Part shown: positions 14,605 to 27,100 of the stretch, one piece after another
How the letters are laid out: each line of letters starts with the position of its first letter
How positions within the stretch are numbered: the stretch's first letter is position 1
From: Isoetes taiwanensis
Taxonomy: Eukaryota; Streptophyta; Lycopodiopsida; Isoetales; Isoetaceae
Length of the DNA: 64,000 bases
Assembly (NCBI GenBank): GCA_021234155.1
Contig: JAJEKV010000002.1
Location: forward strand, 17,982,041 to 18,046,040
Reading direction: 5' to 3'
Position numbers and translations under genes: made by a program
The notes under the pieces: model-generated
Told to the model about the DNA's origin: nothing
Databases searched by the model: none
What the model saw: the letters and a program-made list of their open reading frames with translations, nothing else

Positions 14605-14606
14605 TG
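14605..14606. other. Duplication junction
   Basis: Left of the join the sequence is that preceding 48941 (TTATTAGGTTTT). Right of it lies the 3' flank of the receptor kinase, starting GTGCATGTAGG. A direct tandem duplication of 14606-48941 would produce exactly this join. The 14606-14918 stretch holds nothing else I recognise. Confidence 0.7.
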
Positions 14607-14918
14607 TGCATGTAGGAAGTAGCAAAACGTAGACTTTTAAATCATACCTGAAAGAGAAGGTTTAAAGTTTTTGGAAATCCTTCGGCAAAAACGAATCTTG
14701 GAAGTGGCTAAGGACATGAAGACAAAGAGGAGAATAAAATTTGATACTTGATTTCGTATAATACCAATATAAGAAGCACTATATTATAGTGCAATCAAAG
14801 TATTTAGATATAAAACATGCATTTATGTTTCCTAGATAAATGTCATTGTCATTCACCTTCCTTCCATATCTTTCAACTCTATGGAATAAAGTAACATCAA
14901 GTGGTTCTCTAGTTTCAA

Positions 14919-15133
14919 CTAGTTTTTCAATTCAAATGTAACTTCAGACATTGCAGGCCGGTCAACTCCTTGTTCTGACGTGCATAACAATGATAACTCA
15001 ACAAATTTCCATATTGATTCCATATTACAGTTCTTTGCCAATAACGAATAGAATAGAATAGAATAGAATAGAATAGTTTTTTAGCGGGGTCGATAATGTC
15101 ATCGATCTTGCATTTCTCTAGATGACTTTGAAC
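14919..15133 (-). CDS. Receptor kinase exon 14 (kinase C-lobe end, interrupted)
   Basis: The acceptor TTCTAG at 15134-15139 opens a phase-0 exon reading [16 protein letters not shown]. After the 41-bp insertion (15045-15085) the family text resumes with [20 protein letters not shown] and the subdomain XI arginine in [10 protein letters not shown], ending ELKN and TAG. Removing the insertion restores one continuous frame. As written the frame shifts and stops within the exon, so subdomain XI would be lost. Confidence 0.88.
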
Positions 15134-18100
15134 CTAGAACAAAATAGTAAAACATCAACCAATAGTAAGTGTGTAGTATCACGTGCTCCTAGCATAGTAA
15201 ATTGGCACGTTACACAATAATTGGACGTGATACTAGTATTACATGGAGTCATGCCAATACATAATTAATTGTTTATCAATGCAATATAGTGTACATTTAA
15301 AGTTCTTTCTTCAAAATCTTGCTTCTTCCTCCTCCTGCCTTGTTCGATGATTTTTACTCTAGTACCAAAAGTAAACCAGACCTCAACATATAAATGGTAT
15401 GGCAGAATAAGATTCCCTACAATGTCATTATGTAAAAGCACAGCCAACTAGCTGAAAACAACCTTTAATAGTCATTAAAGGTGAGCAATCATGTTTCCTT
15501 CCTATGCATTACATTTGGATAATTACATGGCTACCAGAAGGGGCTTGCATTTGGGGATAACCTCTCAGAAAATTGTATTTGATGGGTTTGAAATAAGCAT
15601 ATTATTGCTTAGACGAAAAGTGCTACAAGATATTAATACTCCATTTTATTTATATGGCCTTAGGACTAAATAAATGCTTTTAATTGTGAACCATCTTGCC
15701 TCTCCAATATATGAGAAGCATAAAACAAGGTTGCTCTCCTTTTAATTGGTAATTTAATCACGAAAAGCATAAGGTTAAGAAGGCTAGAGGAAGTCTATGT
15801 GGGCGATAAAAAACCATTATATTATATTCTTTATTTTTCTATGTTTTAATGCTCTTTGATAAATGATGACTATCTTTAAACTTACCTCATGTATTGAATG
15901 AATCCGATAGCTGTGCACTCATATGACCTTCCTTTGTGACTTCCAGTTAAAGAAATAGATCCAGGTGGACCAAAGTCTAGGTTTAAAATAAATAAAGAGG
16001 CGACAACCAGACTTATGGAGCTACCCAATTCTCTCATACTATTACAATGATATTTTGTTTGCTTCTCTCCTAGATATCATGTCTAATTATGGAGAAATCT
16101 AACCAAATCCGGACTATTATCCAAATGTGGGGAGACATAACTAGGATGTAAGAACCCTTTTTAAACTTTGGCAGTTAAGTACATGAAAGGAACTCCTATG
16201 TCCCATACTTTGTTAAGTATGGGCTAGATAGATAGACCTAAAAAGTAAGCCCATCTTGCTTCAAAATAAAAAATTTAGACTTACTTTTGTGAATATATTG
16301 GTATGCGGGAGATTAGTCTTACATCGATGTAGTTAAATTAATTATGTAATTGAAAGGGTGGTTCTCATTCTCATTCTCATTCTCTAATAACCATTCTTAT
16401 AATGAATGTGTATTAGCGTAGTGTTGGGCCGTGAGGAGCCAATAAAACCTCAACTTTTTATAATTTATAAACTAAAACTTCGAATGTGATCGGGGGAGGT
16501 AGTACTTAAGTCATGCTTGGTAAAGATGATTAATTGGGCGTGGAGCAAATAATGCATCTCAAAACTCATCATAGGACTAGTTCAAGTCCAATATTAAGTG
16601 ACTTTGGGCGAAAATTATGAGGGGCTCAAGAAATTTCAACACTCTACATCAATTCAAAATGATATGGTCCAAGTACTCCTTTCGAAACACTTTTGCCATG
16701 GTGTTAACACCTCTCTTGAGTGCATATCATATAGCGCAAATATCTCGAACAGCGTGACAACTAAAATTCACCACTAAGTTGTGAACAAATAGATTCAACC
16801 CTAACCCGGTTGTAGATTTGAGTTTTTCGTGAAATTAGAGGCAAATCCGACATTGTATATTTCTTCCCTTCACAAGCCTTGATCATCTAAACCAAACATA
16901 GCATCTTATTTGGCAAAGTTCATCCAAATCAGCGTCTCCCCACCTTGAAACACCATACCCTACAATACATTTGATGCATATAATTTTACAACACAATTAC
17001 CCAAGGTAATATTTAGGTTTAATTTTATAATCACATCACTTGCTCCATAACATACTATAGTAAGGTGATCTCTCAACCCTTACATTATCATTTTAATATT
17101 CACAAAATTTTATGGTTTGCACACTTATTATTAACACGGTTTGAAATTCTATAATTTAAATTCCATTTTGTCTCCTTTGCAACACATTATGACAAACAAA
17201 CATCTGTTGCAAGTCTTCGCCAATCTTGACCCTCTGTCCCTTAGATCATTCACATAGGTAACATCAATCATATATTGCCAAAAATATATTTGGAGCTGTT
17301 GTCTTATTGGCCATTTTGAAAAAAGAAAAAAGATAATACATGGATTTTAAGATACAAAATGAGATCTCAAGTTGTGTCTAATGTAGATCCTATTATATGG
17401 CTTGAAGAGATTATCTTTACTCTAACGAAGTTGGAGACGGAATATTACATTGCTATAGGACAAACATCTGGGCTACCACATCATATATATTTGGAGGTGG
17501 AAAAATCTCCTTTTAGCGCATGCTAGAGGACAATGCATTTGTGCTAGGTCTGACCTACGACAATTTCTTAATTTTTTAGCCTATCCAGGTTGCATTCCAC
17601 CTCAGCGAATTTCAATTTACGCCGTTAGATCTTCAATTTCTTACATCTACAGCCCAAGAAATTAGAAAAATCGGAGAAATTTACTTCGCCTATCCTTCAT
17701 GCTAGTTCTTTTCCTTCGGTTTTTCAACAGACCAGAAACCTCGATCTAGTTCATTCTCGCTAGTATTTTCGCTAATGCTGTGTGATATAGTGCAAACTTT
17801 TTGCCACGTTGATGAATTACACATGGGGGATGTTTGGTAGATGGTTTCGGGCACATCTGCTTTGTTCCTATTGATCCGGTGAATGTAGAAATCCAGCTTG
17901 ATCTCGTCTATTTTGATCAAATTCAGTTTTCATAGAAGTAGCAGGCTTGCACTTTGTGGTGTAATTCAGTTTGTACAAGAATCAACTCTCTAAAAAGCGG
18001 TACTGTTTGGCGTAAGATTACAGTTCCATCGGCAAAACCATTATCCTCTGGGGAAGTTCTGAGTTGAATTACACCTAGAATGCCTACAGGTGCTGTAGAT

Positions 18101-21100
18101 GCACTGGTCCTAGGCTTTCTATTGATTGAGGAGAAGCATTTAATCAACCTTTATGAACTCCATAAGATGAGGCAAATGTTGCACTTGGATTTGCAAAACC
18201 CTAGTGGAATTCTAGTTTATGTGGCCTGCATCTCAGATTCATAGAAGGGACCAGATATTGTGAATAATGTGGTGCTGGGAGGAAAAAGGAAAACTGTGGG
18301 TTTAACCAATCGATTACTATGCCAAATATGGTGGTTCATTTCTGCGTACAGCAAGTCAAGATGGATGATTACCAGGCTGACTGAATCAAATGCAAGAGGT
18401 AGGTTTCATGGTATGAAAGGTATTCTTGTCTGATCATTTGTAGTTAAATCAGTCACTTTCTGCATGTCAATCATCTCTTCTTCAAAAGATTCGCTGAGAT
18501 GGGGAGATACTTTTGCTTGCAATTCAATCTCAGACATTGAAAATCTTTTAAATCTTTGTGAGACTTCATAACAGAACATTTACTTGTTTCTTTTGCACTT
18601 ATAAATCATGGTCTTATATAGTAGGAGAAAAAGAAACTCAATGTATTAATGATTGCTTGAAATTTCACTGCAAGCTTGTTGTGTCTATGTACTATTGTGC
18701 GTTTACTGTGCAGCCATGCTTATTCCAGGCTACTTAACTATAAACAAGTTAACATATCTGTTAATACCGTTATATGCAATAGTTTTTCATCTGTATGAAA
18801 GAATTGTTTATGATGCTAAATAATAAAATGCAGGGCCAAAATATAGTCAGTACAGTGAGGGCCTTGCAACTAAAAGGAGAGGTGAGGCAATTATGCTCTC
18901 TGTGAGGTTTACCTCTGCAGGAAGTAGCAGTTGGCCTTTGTGTGCTGTCTACCATCAGAGCAAATGTGGCATCATGTGGTGCACTTTTTTTCTTTGGATG
19001 AACACCATGCCATTCCTGTGGATCCTCATGGTTGGCAGGTAGTATAAGTTTATCACCCATGTTTGTTTCAACCAATTCTAATTATGTGAACAATGATGAC
19101 AGATTGCTGTATGTTACCTCATGCCAAAACTAGCAGGAAAGCATCTTTGTTTAAAATTGTACCAAAGTGTTTCAGACGCATTTGTGAACAAAAATAGGGC
19201 ATCTGCTGGTTGGACACCCACAGTTCTTTCCATTGCTGCGTATTTGCCTAAGCAGGAATAACATGGTTGAAGCAAATGTCCTTTGAGCTTAATTGCCTTG
19301 AGTGCAGTTCAAAGCATGGATTATGGGCAGGCAAAAAAGGAGCATGCATTGAAATTTTTGGAATCTGTTTTTAAAGATGTACTAAGAGAAACCTGATTGA
19401 GAGAAATATGAATTAGGAATATTTTTTGTGTTACGGCTTAAGCAGTTTTGCACATAAAACCTTTTGGCATGCATTTTTTTAGTATTTCTCATATGGCTTA
19501 TATTGTAGTCAATGATTCTAGCTGATATGTTTAAATGGCTGCCCTTTGTTTTTTTCCATATATTGTTTTATGACAGTCATGCTCAAGTATGTAAGTTTTG
19601 CACTTCAGATTTTGCAACTGTCCAGATTTATTTCTGCAGTGAGCACCAAATGGATGCATGGGAGGATCTTGACAACATCTTCCATGGCCATAAATTGATA
19701 TGCACTGTGGATTGTCTCTAATAGCATTACACTTGGGAAGTCTATAAATTATCTTCTGACAGTCATGGCAGTTACCAGTGATATGTATCTCATCCTCTAA
19801 CTAGCTTTAATTTGCTCAAGTTGATAATTTAGTGTTCCAAATGCAGCAAGAGAAAAAGCATCAAAGGCATTAAATTCACTGTGCCAAGCTGCTGCATGAC
19901 ACCTTGTTGCTGGTACTGCCTTTTCTTTCTTGATGGTGGCTTGTGAACAGTCGATATTTCTGGGATGCTCAACTGGTTTGCATGAAAATGTGATGGTTTC
20001 TTTAGTTGAAGGACTTGTTGCTATTGCAACAACCCTTCCTAGAGTCAGCTATGAGATGTTTAACCATGTCATCAATAACTTCCATTAACAAACTTGTTGA
20101 GTTGCAGGGATTAGATCTATTCTTATATGGTCTGTTTATTTGTCCTTTGCTATGCGATTCTAATCCTATTTCTGGCAGGATAAGAAGGAAAGCTTTAGAA
20201 AACCACTGGTTGTGACATTGAAAACAATAATTGCTGTGATAAGCACCGGTAAGAGGAACAATCTTCATCCAGCCCTGCCTATGCTTCAAGAAATATGGCC
20301 ATTCCTTGGTATTGCTGCTTCTAATTGGGTTGAAGACATTCTAGTGGTATCAACAATTTGTAATCTTCGGAACATATCATTGCCAGTAAAGTTGGTGTTG
20401 CCATGACTGACATAATGCCAAAGTTGTTCTATAGGATATCTGATGTGTTCAAACAACATTTTGTTGTTCCAAGCCTTTCTATGGCAGGTTTGGAGTTTCC
20501 AGTAAGTAACTGAGCAAAGGAAATCCAGAAAATACATGTTTGGATTTCGGTGGCAGGTTTGGAGTTCTTTGGCGTCTAGCAACTAAGCAAAATGAATCCA
20601 AAACAGATTCCGGAACGTCACAGTGTCAAGTAGCATCCAAAAGTTCAGTCCATTTGTTTCCACTTTGTCGTTCAATTTTGGACTTTTATAGGCATACGAA
20701 ATCTTGATTTGATGGTTTATTTTCATTCTGTCTGACCTTCTTGACCTATAGCACCGTAACAGGCCCCGTCATGTTTAAACCACGTGTATATCCCAGGTAC
20801 ATCTGGCTCTTTGGCATATTCCAAGCCAACCATTGACATGTTAAAACCACATCACAAAAAACACACGGCATTTTTGTTGATTTTGCGGACTTTTTGTGAT
20901 TTAAGCCTGGTTTAAACATAACCACGATTTATATTTACGACACTCGTTTGTTCCTCTTCATAACTGCAAAAACTTATCATCCCATGCTCTATTTGTGTCC
21001 ATGTTTTCATCCATATCTTGTCTTTGAGGCAATTTCGTGTAGAGTATGTCCAAGGTCTTTTTGTGGCATGATCCCCCAGGTTCAGGGCATTATCATGCCC

Positions 21101-24100
21101 TTATCACTGCCCTAATTTTGACCTAATGTCAAATGCAATCTCCTAATATTATTGTCTTATTGGCAGCCTCTTTTATCTTTGACTAGAATGTAAACATATA
21201 CCATATTGTAGCCATTCCCATCATTGTTCACTTGTTTGTATCTCTTCCCCTCTTCTAGTTCAATGACCCCTTGGTACATTCTTGATGCGTGGAGATGTTA
21301 CCGAACTATGAATCCCGACATTTCTCTGCTTATTATGCTCGAGTTAGTTTTATTTTTCATTGTAACCATTTTTTGATTGGATCGATCCATCTGTTCTAGT
21401 TGTTTGACCACATTATATCCAAACATCTTATGTTCCAATGTTGATGTGTTACAATATGGTCTTTGCTGGTCTCTTTAGAGACAACATAGCTTAAGTGTTG
21501 TAGCATTATTGCTTGTGTGCCTTGTTTGACACTTGAGACATGATAATGATTCATACTTAGAGATGTGTCGTAATGTTATTATCTAAAAGACAACATCAAG
21601 AAAATCAGAATCAATTGCTAGTTAGAACTTGCATGACATATTTTCTTGTTCACTAGGCCACTTCCTTTGTCCTAAGCCAACCACCATGCACATATATGCA
21701 TGTTGTGGCAAGCCACCCAACCCCAAAGACCCAAAGAAGATAAGGAATGAATGTTGAAGCTTAAACGAAGATCATCCACCATCTGGCTTGTTCAATCCCT
21801 TCCTCTACAACTATGTGAGAAACAACTCAAACAAATTCTACGTTTGTAACAAATGTGCAAACCATTTTACAAACAACATGAACATTATCTCTCAAGATAT
21901 ACTGATGCTTTACAAGCTAGGCTGTTCAAGATTAAGGGAGCAGATTGTAAATATCCTATATTGGCAGCTTCTAGAAACTTCTACATGCCGTCGCGTCATC
22001 GCCACGTAGAGGAGATGGCGGACTAAAAGAGCCCAACTGTGCATTTGTGGGTAGGCTCGTTGAAATTAAACTGGTCGATCACAACAGTCCAATTTTCGCA
22101 GCATCTAGAAGCTTCAAACTCACAATTGCTACCGCCCTCTCTGATGTCCTACCAAAAGCTTTTCTTCGAAGCTTCTAAATAGTTCTAGAGTATCCTATCC
22201 TTATTAAAAACAAATACCGACAATATTGGAATTTATACCCTCACCTATGGGATTGAACCTCCTCAGAACTCTTCTCCCCTTCCCTCCATTAAAGGCCGGT
22301 ATCAAATACACCATTAAGCACGTATCAATTGGGATCTAGATTGCTTTCCTAATTTTGTTGAAGCTATTATATATAAAAGTTATTGTTATTTAGGGTCTAG
22401 ACCAGTGGAGAAATCTGTGACACAATGTGTGATAATCCCCCTAGATTCTTAAGAGTTTACAAAGATTTCCCTAGATTTTTAAAGGTTATCCGAAAAGTCC
22501 TCTAGATTCCTCAAGATTATATGTAGGTTCTCCTGGATTCCCTTAAATGAGGAGTGGTGCTAAAGGGGACTCTTGACGAATACCTTGTGCTTGATCTAAG
22601 GTTATTTTAGAGTTGCTCTGCACTAAAAAGCACATTTGATACTATTTTTTGCAAAGTGGGCACATTCAAAGGCATTTTTTTCAGCAGGTTACATTTGATA
22701 CTATTTTTGCAAAGTGGGCACATTCAAAGGCACTTTTTTGAGTAGGTTACATGGGTTTTATGACGACCATATGGATATTCGTATCATACAAGCATTATAC
22801 TCGTATGTACAAAAGATGATCTTCACACGGATGCAAACAGGTAGTTGCACAAGATATGGTTTGAACTTGTATGGTTGCAAGTCACACACCTTTGCTAAGT
22901 GCGCTACCAACATTTATTGAAAACATTCCCTCAAGTCTTTCTCATATGCAGGGTTGTTTCCAGGAGATTCTAGAATATTCTAAAACCTACATGCATGCGC
23001 GACACTTGGTGTGATCTCATCCATTGGAGTGGCGCGATTCTGACTGTTGGCCTAGATATATAAGGAGGCACCTCCTTCTTATCGAACCATTTCGGTTCAA
23101 TGCCAGTCTTGAGCCTTCTAGACACCTGTCTCGCGTTCCTGCTTGCCTTCAGGCCATTGTACTCCTGATTCTTGTTCATATATTAGATTCTTCGCCAATC
23201 TTGGCATATTTCTTCCGTATTTCTTACGTATTTTCCAAGTATTTTCCTTGTTTTCGCGTAGGTTCATAACAGTTTGAACTGGAATCTCTTACTGATTCTT
23301 GCCTGCTCTAATCCTAAACATTTTTTTGCTCATATTTGGTGATTTTATATCTATGGAGAAGGTTTCGACTTTATTACAACAGGTCCAGCAGCTTGTTCAA
23401 GTATGCCAGTAGTTGCAGTTGGACAATAAAGAGCTTAAGAAACGTGTTGCTTCGCATGAATATGCTTTTAGCTCCGGATTGAGGCTATCAGAGCCTAAGA
23501 TTAGCCTGCCAGAGAAGTTTGATGGCACTTGATCCAATCTTCGTGGTTTTTTGAATCAGATCAGGCTTGTGATCCAGCTCCATCCTCAGATATCCCATGG
23601 CCCAAGAACAAGTTGGGTTCTCTCCTCATAGGGCTAGCTCTAAGTTGGTTTGCGGCTTTCACTGCAGAGCTCGAGGCATGCTTTGAAGACACCAATTGTC
23701 AGCACACAACATCACAAAACTTTGCAATCTAAGGCAAGGCTCTCGTCCAGCTTCAGTATATGCATCGCAATTTCGTCAAATTGTTGTAGATCAGCCTGGG
23801 ATGATGCTGCACTTCGAGATTGTTTACGAAGGAGGTAACATGAGGATGTCAAAGATATGTTGTTGTCTATGGAGGACCCTCAGACTTTGGAAGAAACCAT
23901 CAGATTTGCAATTCGTTGTGACAATCGGCTCTTTAACGTAGGCAAGAGAGACTTAGTCAGATTTTCCCGGCACACATAAGCGCTTTGTGATTCACGCGCT
24001 GCCTGGTCTCATCTATAGAATCCAAAGAGGTTCGGATCTGAGCCTATCTGCAGTTGATCCGGGCAGTTCAAGGATCCTTATCTGCTGCTGAGAAGCAGCG

Positions 24101-27100
24101 TCGAAGAGAGGTTAATCTTTGCCTCTACTGTGGAGGAGCTAGTCATATTGCTCGTGGATGCACTGTGAAGCACCCAAATTAGTCGAAAAACCTTAGGGGC
24201 TGGTCAAAGTAGTAGGAGTCTTTCCGTCACCGGTCATCTATTTTCAGACTTCTTCCACACTTCTTGACATGTTTATTCCATTGGATAAGGTCAGCAAGGC
24301 ATTTTTCATCTCTATATATCATTGGAATCAGAGATTAGAAGTTTGGAAGCATTGGCACAACTCGATTGTGGTGCAAATGCTTGCTTTATGGATAGTGTGT
24401 TTACCAGTAAGCACGCCATCCCTAGAAGCAAGGTTGAGCATCCAAGTTCTGTTAGTGTGATTGATGGACGAAAGATTTCCTCGGGTGCAGTCACAGAATA
24501 TACTGTGCCTCTTCAGGTTTTATTTGAGAGAGCTTCTTGTAGCATTTCCTTCAATCTCATCGCTAGCCCACATGCGCCAACAGCCTTGGGTCTGCCCTGG
24601 CTCGAGCTACATAACCCACAGATTGATTGGCATACTAGATTATTTCGATTTGCTGATTCTAGCTCTAGTTCTAGTTCATTTGCAGTTCAGGCCTCTGCAC
24701 CAACATCGAATTCAGTCCGTGCAGTATCATGGACTCCTGATTCCGTCCTTGCTGTTCCCTGTCTCTGCTCCAGTTCATGCCCCAGATTATGACCATGTTC
24801 TCAATAATGTCCCATCTCTAGTTCTTGCTCAAGTTCCTGCTCCTGCTCCTACTCCAGTTCTTGCACCATTCCTGCTCTCGCTCCTGTTCCTGCTCCTCCT
24901 CCTGCTTCTATAGAGGCTTCCTCACGCCCTCAGTTTCGTATCTCGAAGATTTCACTTCACGAGTTTATTAAATCTGGAAGACAGGATCCAAGTTCAGTAT
25001 TTGCAAGCAAGGTTCATCCATTGGCTAGCTCTGCACTGGTGAAGTTTGCCCCAAACTTCCAGATAAATATGGCGACTTCTCTGATGTTTTTCACAAAGTC
25101 AAGGCCAGCAACCTTCCAGAGCATCGTCCATATGATTGTCCCATTGATTTGTAGCCTGAGACAATGTCGCCATATGGTCCGATATATGGTCTATCCCCCG
25201 CTGAGTTGAAGTTTTGTGGGATTATATTGAAGAGAATCTAGCCCGATATATGGTCTATCCCCTGCTGAGTTGAAGGTTTTGCGGGATTATATTGAAGAGA
25301 ATCTAGTCACTGGTTTCATTCGACATTCTCAGTCCCCTGCTAGAGTGCATATCTTCTTCATCGAAAAGAAGGACGATTCTCTGCATCTGGTCGTTGATTA
25401 TCGTGGCGTCTGGTCGTTGATTTTTTGAACCCTAGTTTGGAGTCAAAAACTGCGTAGCATTATGTAGTAACAATATTCTTGATCATTGTCCATCTAAAAA
25501 AAACTAAAGGTTCATTGGACTATGGAGAATATGTGATTCTAAGGGTTGAGGACAATAGGAGCATTCTAATGCCACAGATGCAACCCAAAAATAACTATAT
25601 AAATAGAAGTAAATATAGAACTTTATGGATAGCAATATTATATTGTAAATAATTGTAAGAGATGAGCTTTTACCCATTGTCTTAGGTTGAAACTTTTTGG
25701 TTCACGCCCAGAAAGCATTTCAAATAAAACAATGCCGAAGCTATAAACGTCTGATTTCTCTGTTAGTTGGTTGGTTATCCAATACCTAAACATAAAGTAA
25801 CAAAAGTTATGATAAGATAAGATAAGATAAAAAAAATTTACGTCCATTGGGACCCTAGCAGATCATATGGGACGAGCACAAAACACAGGGCTTAAGCCCA
25901 AAACAGAAAACTAAGGGGCGAACCCCAACACAAGAAAAAAAAAACTATTAGAAGCTCTAAGAATAACTCAACAAGGGGTTGAAAAGTTGTACACTGCCCA
26001 CTTTTTTTTTTCCAATCTAGCATCTCATACTTTGCACAACTCCTTTCGTTGCCTAGTCAACTGTATCAGAGGGAGATCCTCCTGGACAAAGAAACTAGTA
26101 TTCTTGAAGTGACTGTCGTGCTGAAAGACATATAGTCCATCCTGAGAGGTATTGAACCACACAACAATATGATAAGACCAATCCGGTCTGTGGGCCCTAA
26201 CTTTTCAAGTTGTGACAATACTAGGTTTTTGAATGTGCATAGTATCTATGAAAAAATGCACAACTTGTGCAGTGTCTGAGCAAGAACCTGTCTCAGGTAT
26301 CCCTACTATATGCAAATTCAGGCCTCTGTCCTGCTCCATCATGCATAGGAAATCCGAACCTGCATGTCCTGCCTGTGAGAATCTGTGCATGAGGCTAGAT
26401 CTGTCTGAGTCATGGCAACCGTACTCCTTTCTGGCTTAGAGTCATCTAATGACGCTCTTTGCTCAACACTGTGTGTCAATAAATTATGATAGAATCGTAA
26501 CATCGTCTTAAACTAGAAATAAAGTGTAATCCTATTATTGTAGATTTTCAATACCTTCTATTGTGTGACTTAAGACATTTGGATTCTTTACTTATATCAA
26601 TCTATGGCTTGATTTTTTTCTCTGGTGTCCTACCTGAGTTACAATATGTTTTTCTTAGGCTTTGCAAAAAGGTATTTGCACGAGTGCCCCCATCAGATAA
26701 CCTTAACCTCATGGGGATACATCAAGGCTTGTCCACTCTTCCCTGCATTAGCTTGAGGATTGGGTTCCCAACATGGAGATGGAGGTGCATGTCTTGCTCA
26801 TCGTACATCATTAGACAATGACCTTATATGTAGACAATGTCATTCTCTTAGCCTATATACCAGCACCCCAATGCATTAAATAGCTTTTGTCAAGGCACTG
26901 ATGTGCGATTCGAATAGACCTCGGTTATTTCCCCCTCATGGCACCCAAGTTCACCCCGATTCTGCTAATGGTAGCAAGTAGTAAAGGTGCTGCAAATTAA
27001 AAAGGTATCTCAGGGTAACTGTAGACTAAAGCTCTGCATGTTATAATTTTTTTTTTCAAAGTAGAGCTTTATGTTTGGTCCCATTAGGCACATTTGTACT

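Larger units (their letters stand above)
1..14605 (+). repeat. Left copy of a 14.6-kb direct duplication (matches 34324-48941)
   Basis: Base 1 aligns with base 34324 and the match continues in the same order to 14605, which aligns with 48941. Both spans are about 14.61 kb. Beyond 14605 the sequence is unrelated to that after 48941. The copy holds only pieces of the receptor-kinase gene (exons 5 and 6 on the minus strand), LINE 3' ends, a polyphenol-oxidase-like fragment and a foldback element. I see no intact gene of its own; the many short open frames are not conserved between the two copies. Differences from the right copy are small substitutions and indels, strikingly often at CAG/CTG. The repeat probably extends left beyond the window. 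Confidence 0.95.

Noticed and set aside
24461-24913. 150-codon frame rich in leucine and proline
   Set aside because: It is a shadow of the gypsy protease and linker frames; the protease motifs are in the neighbouring frame.
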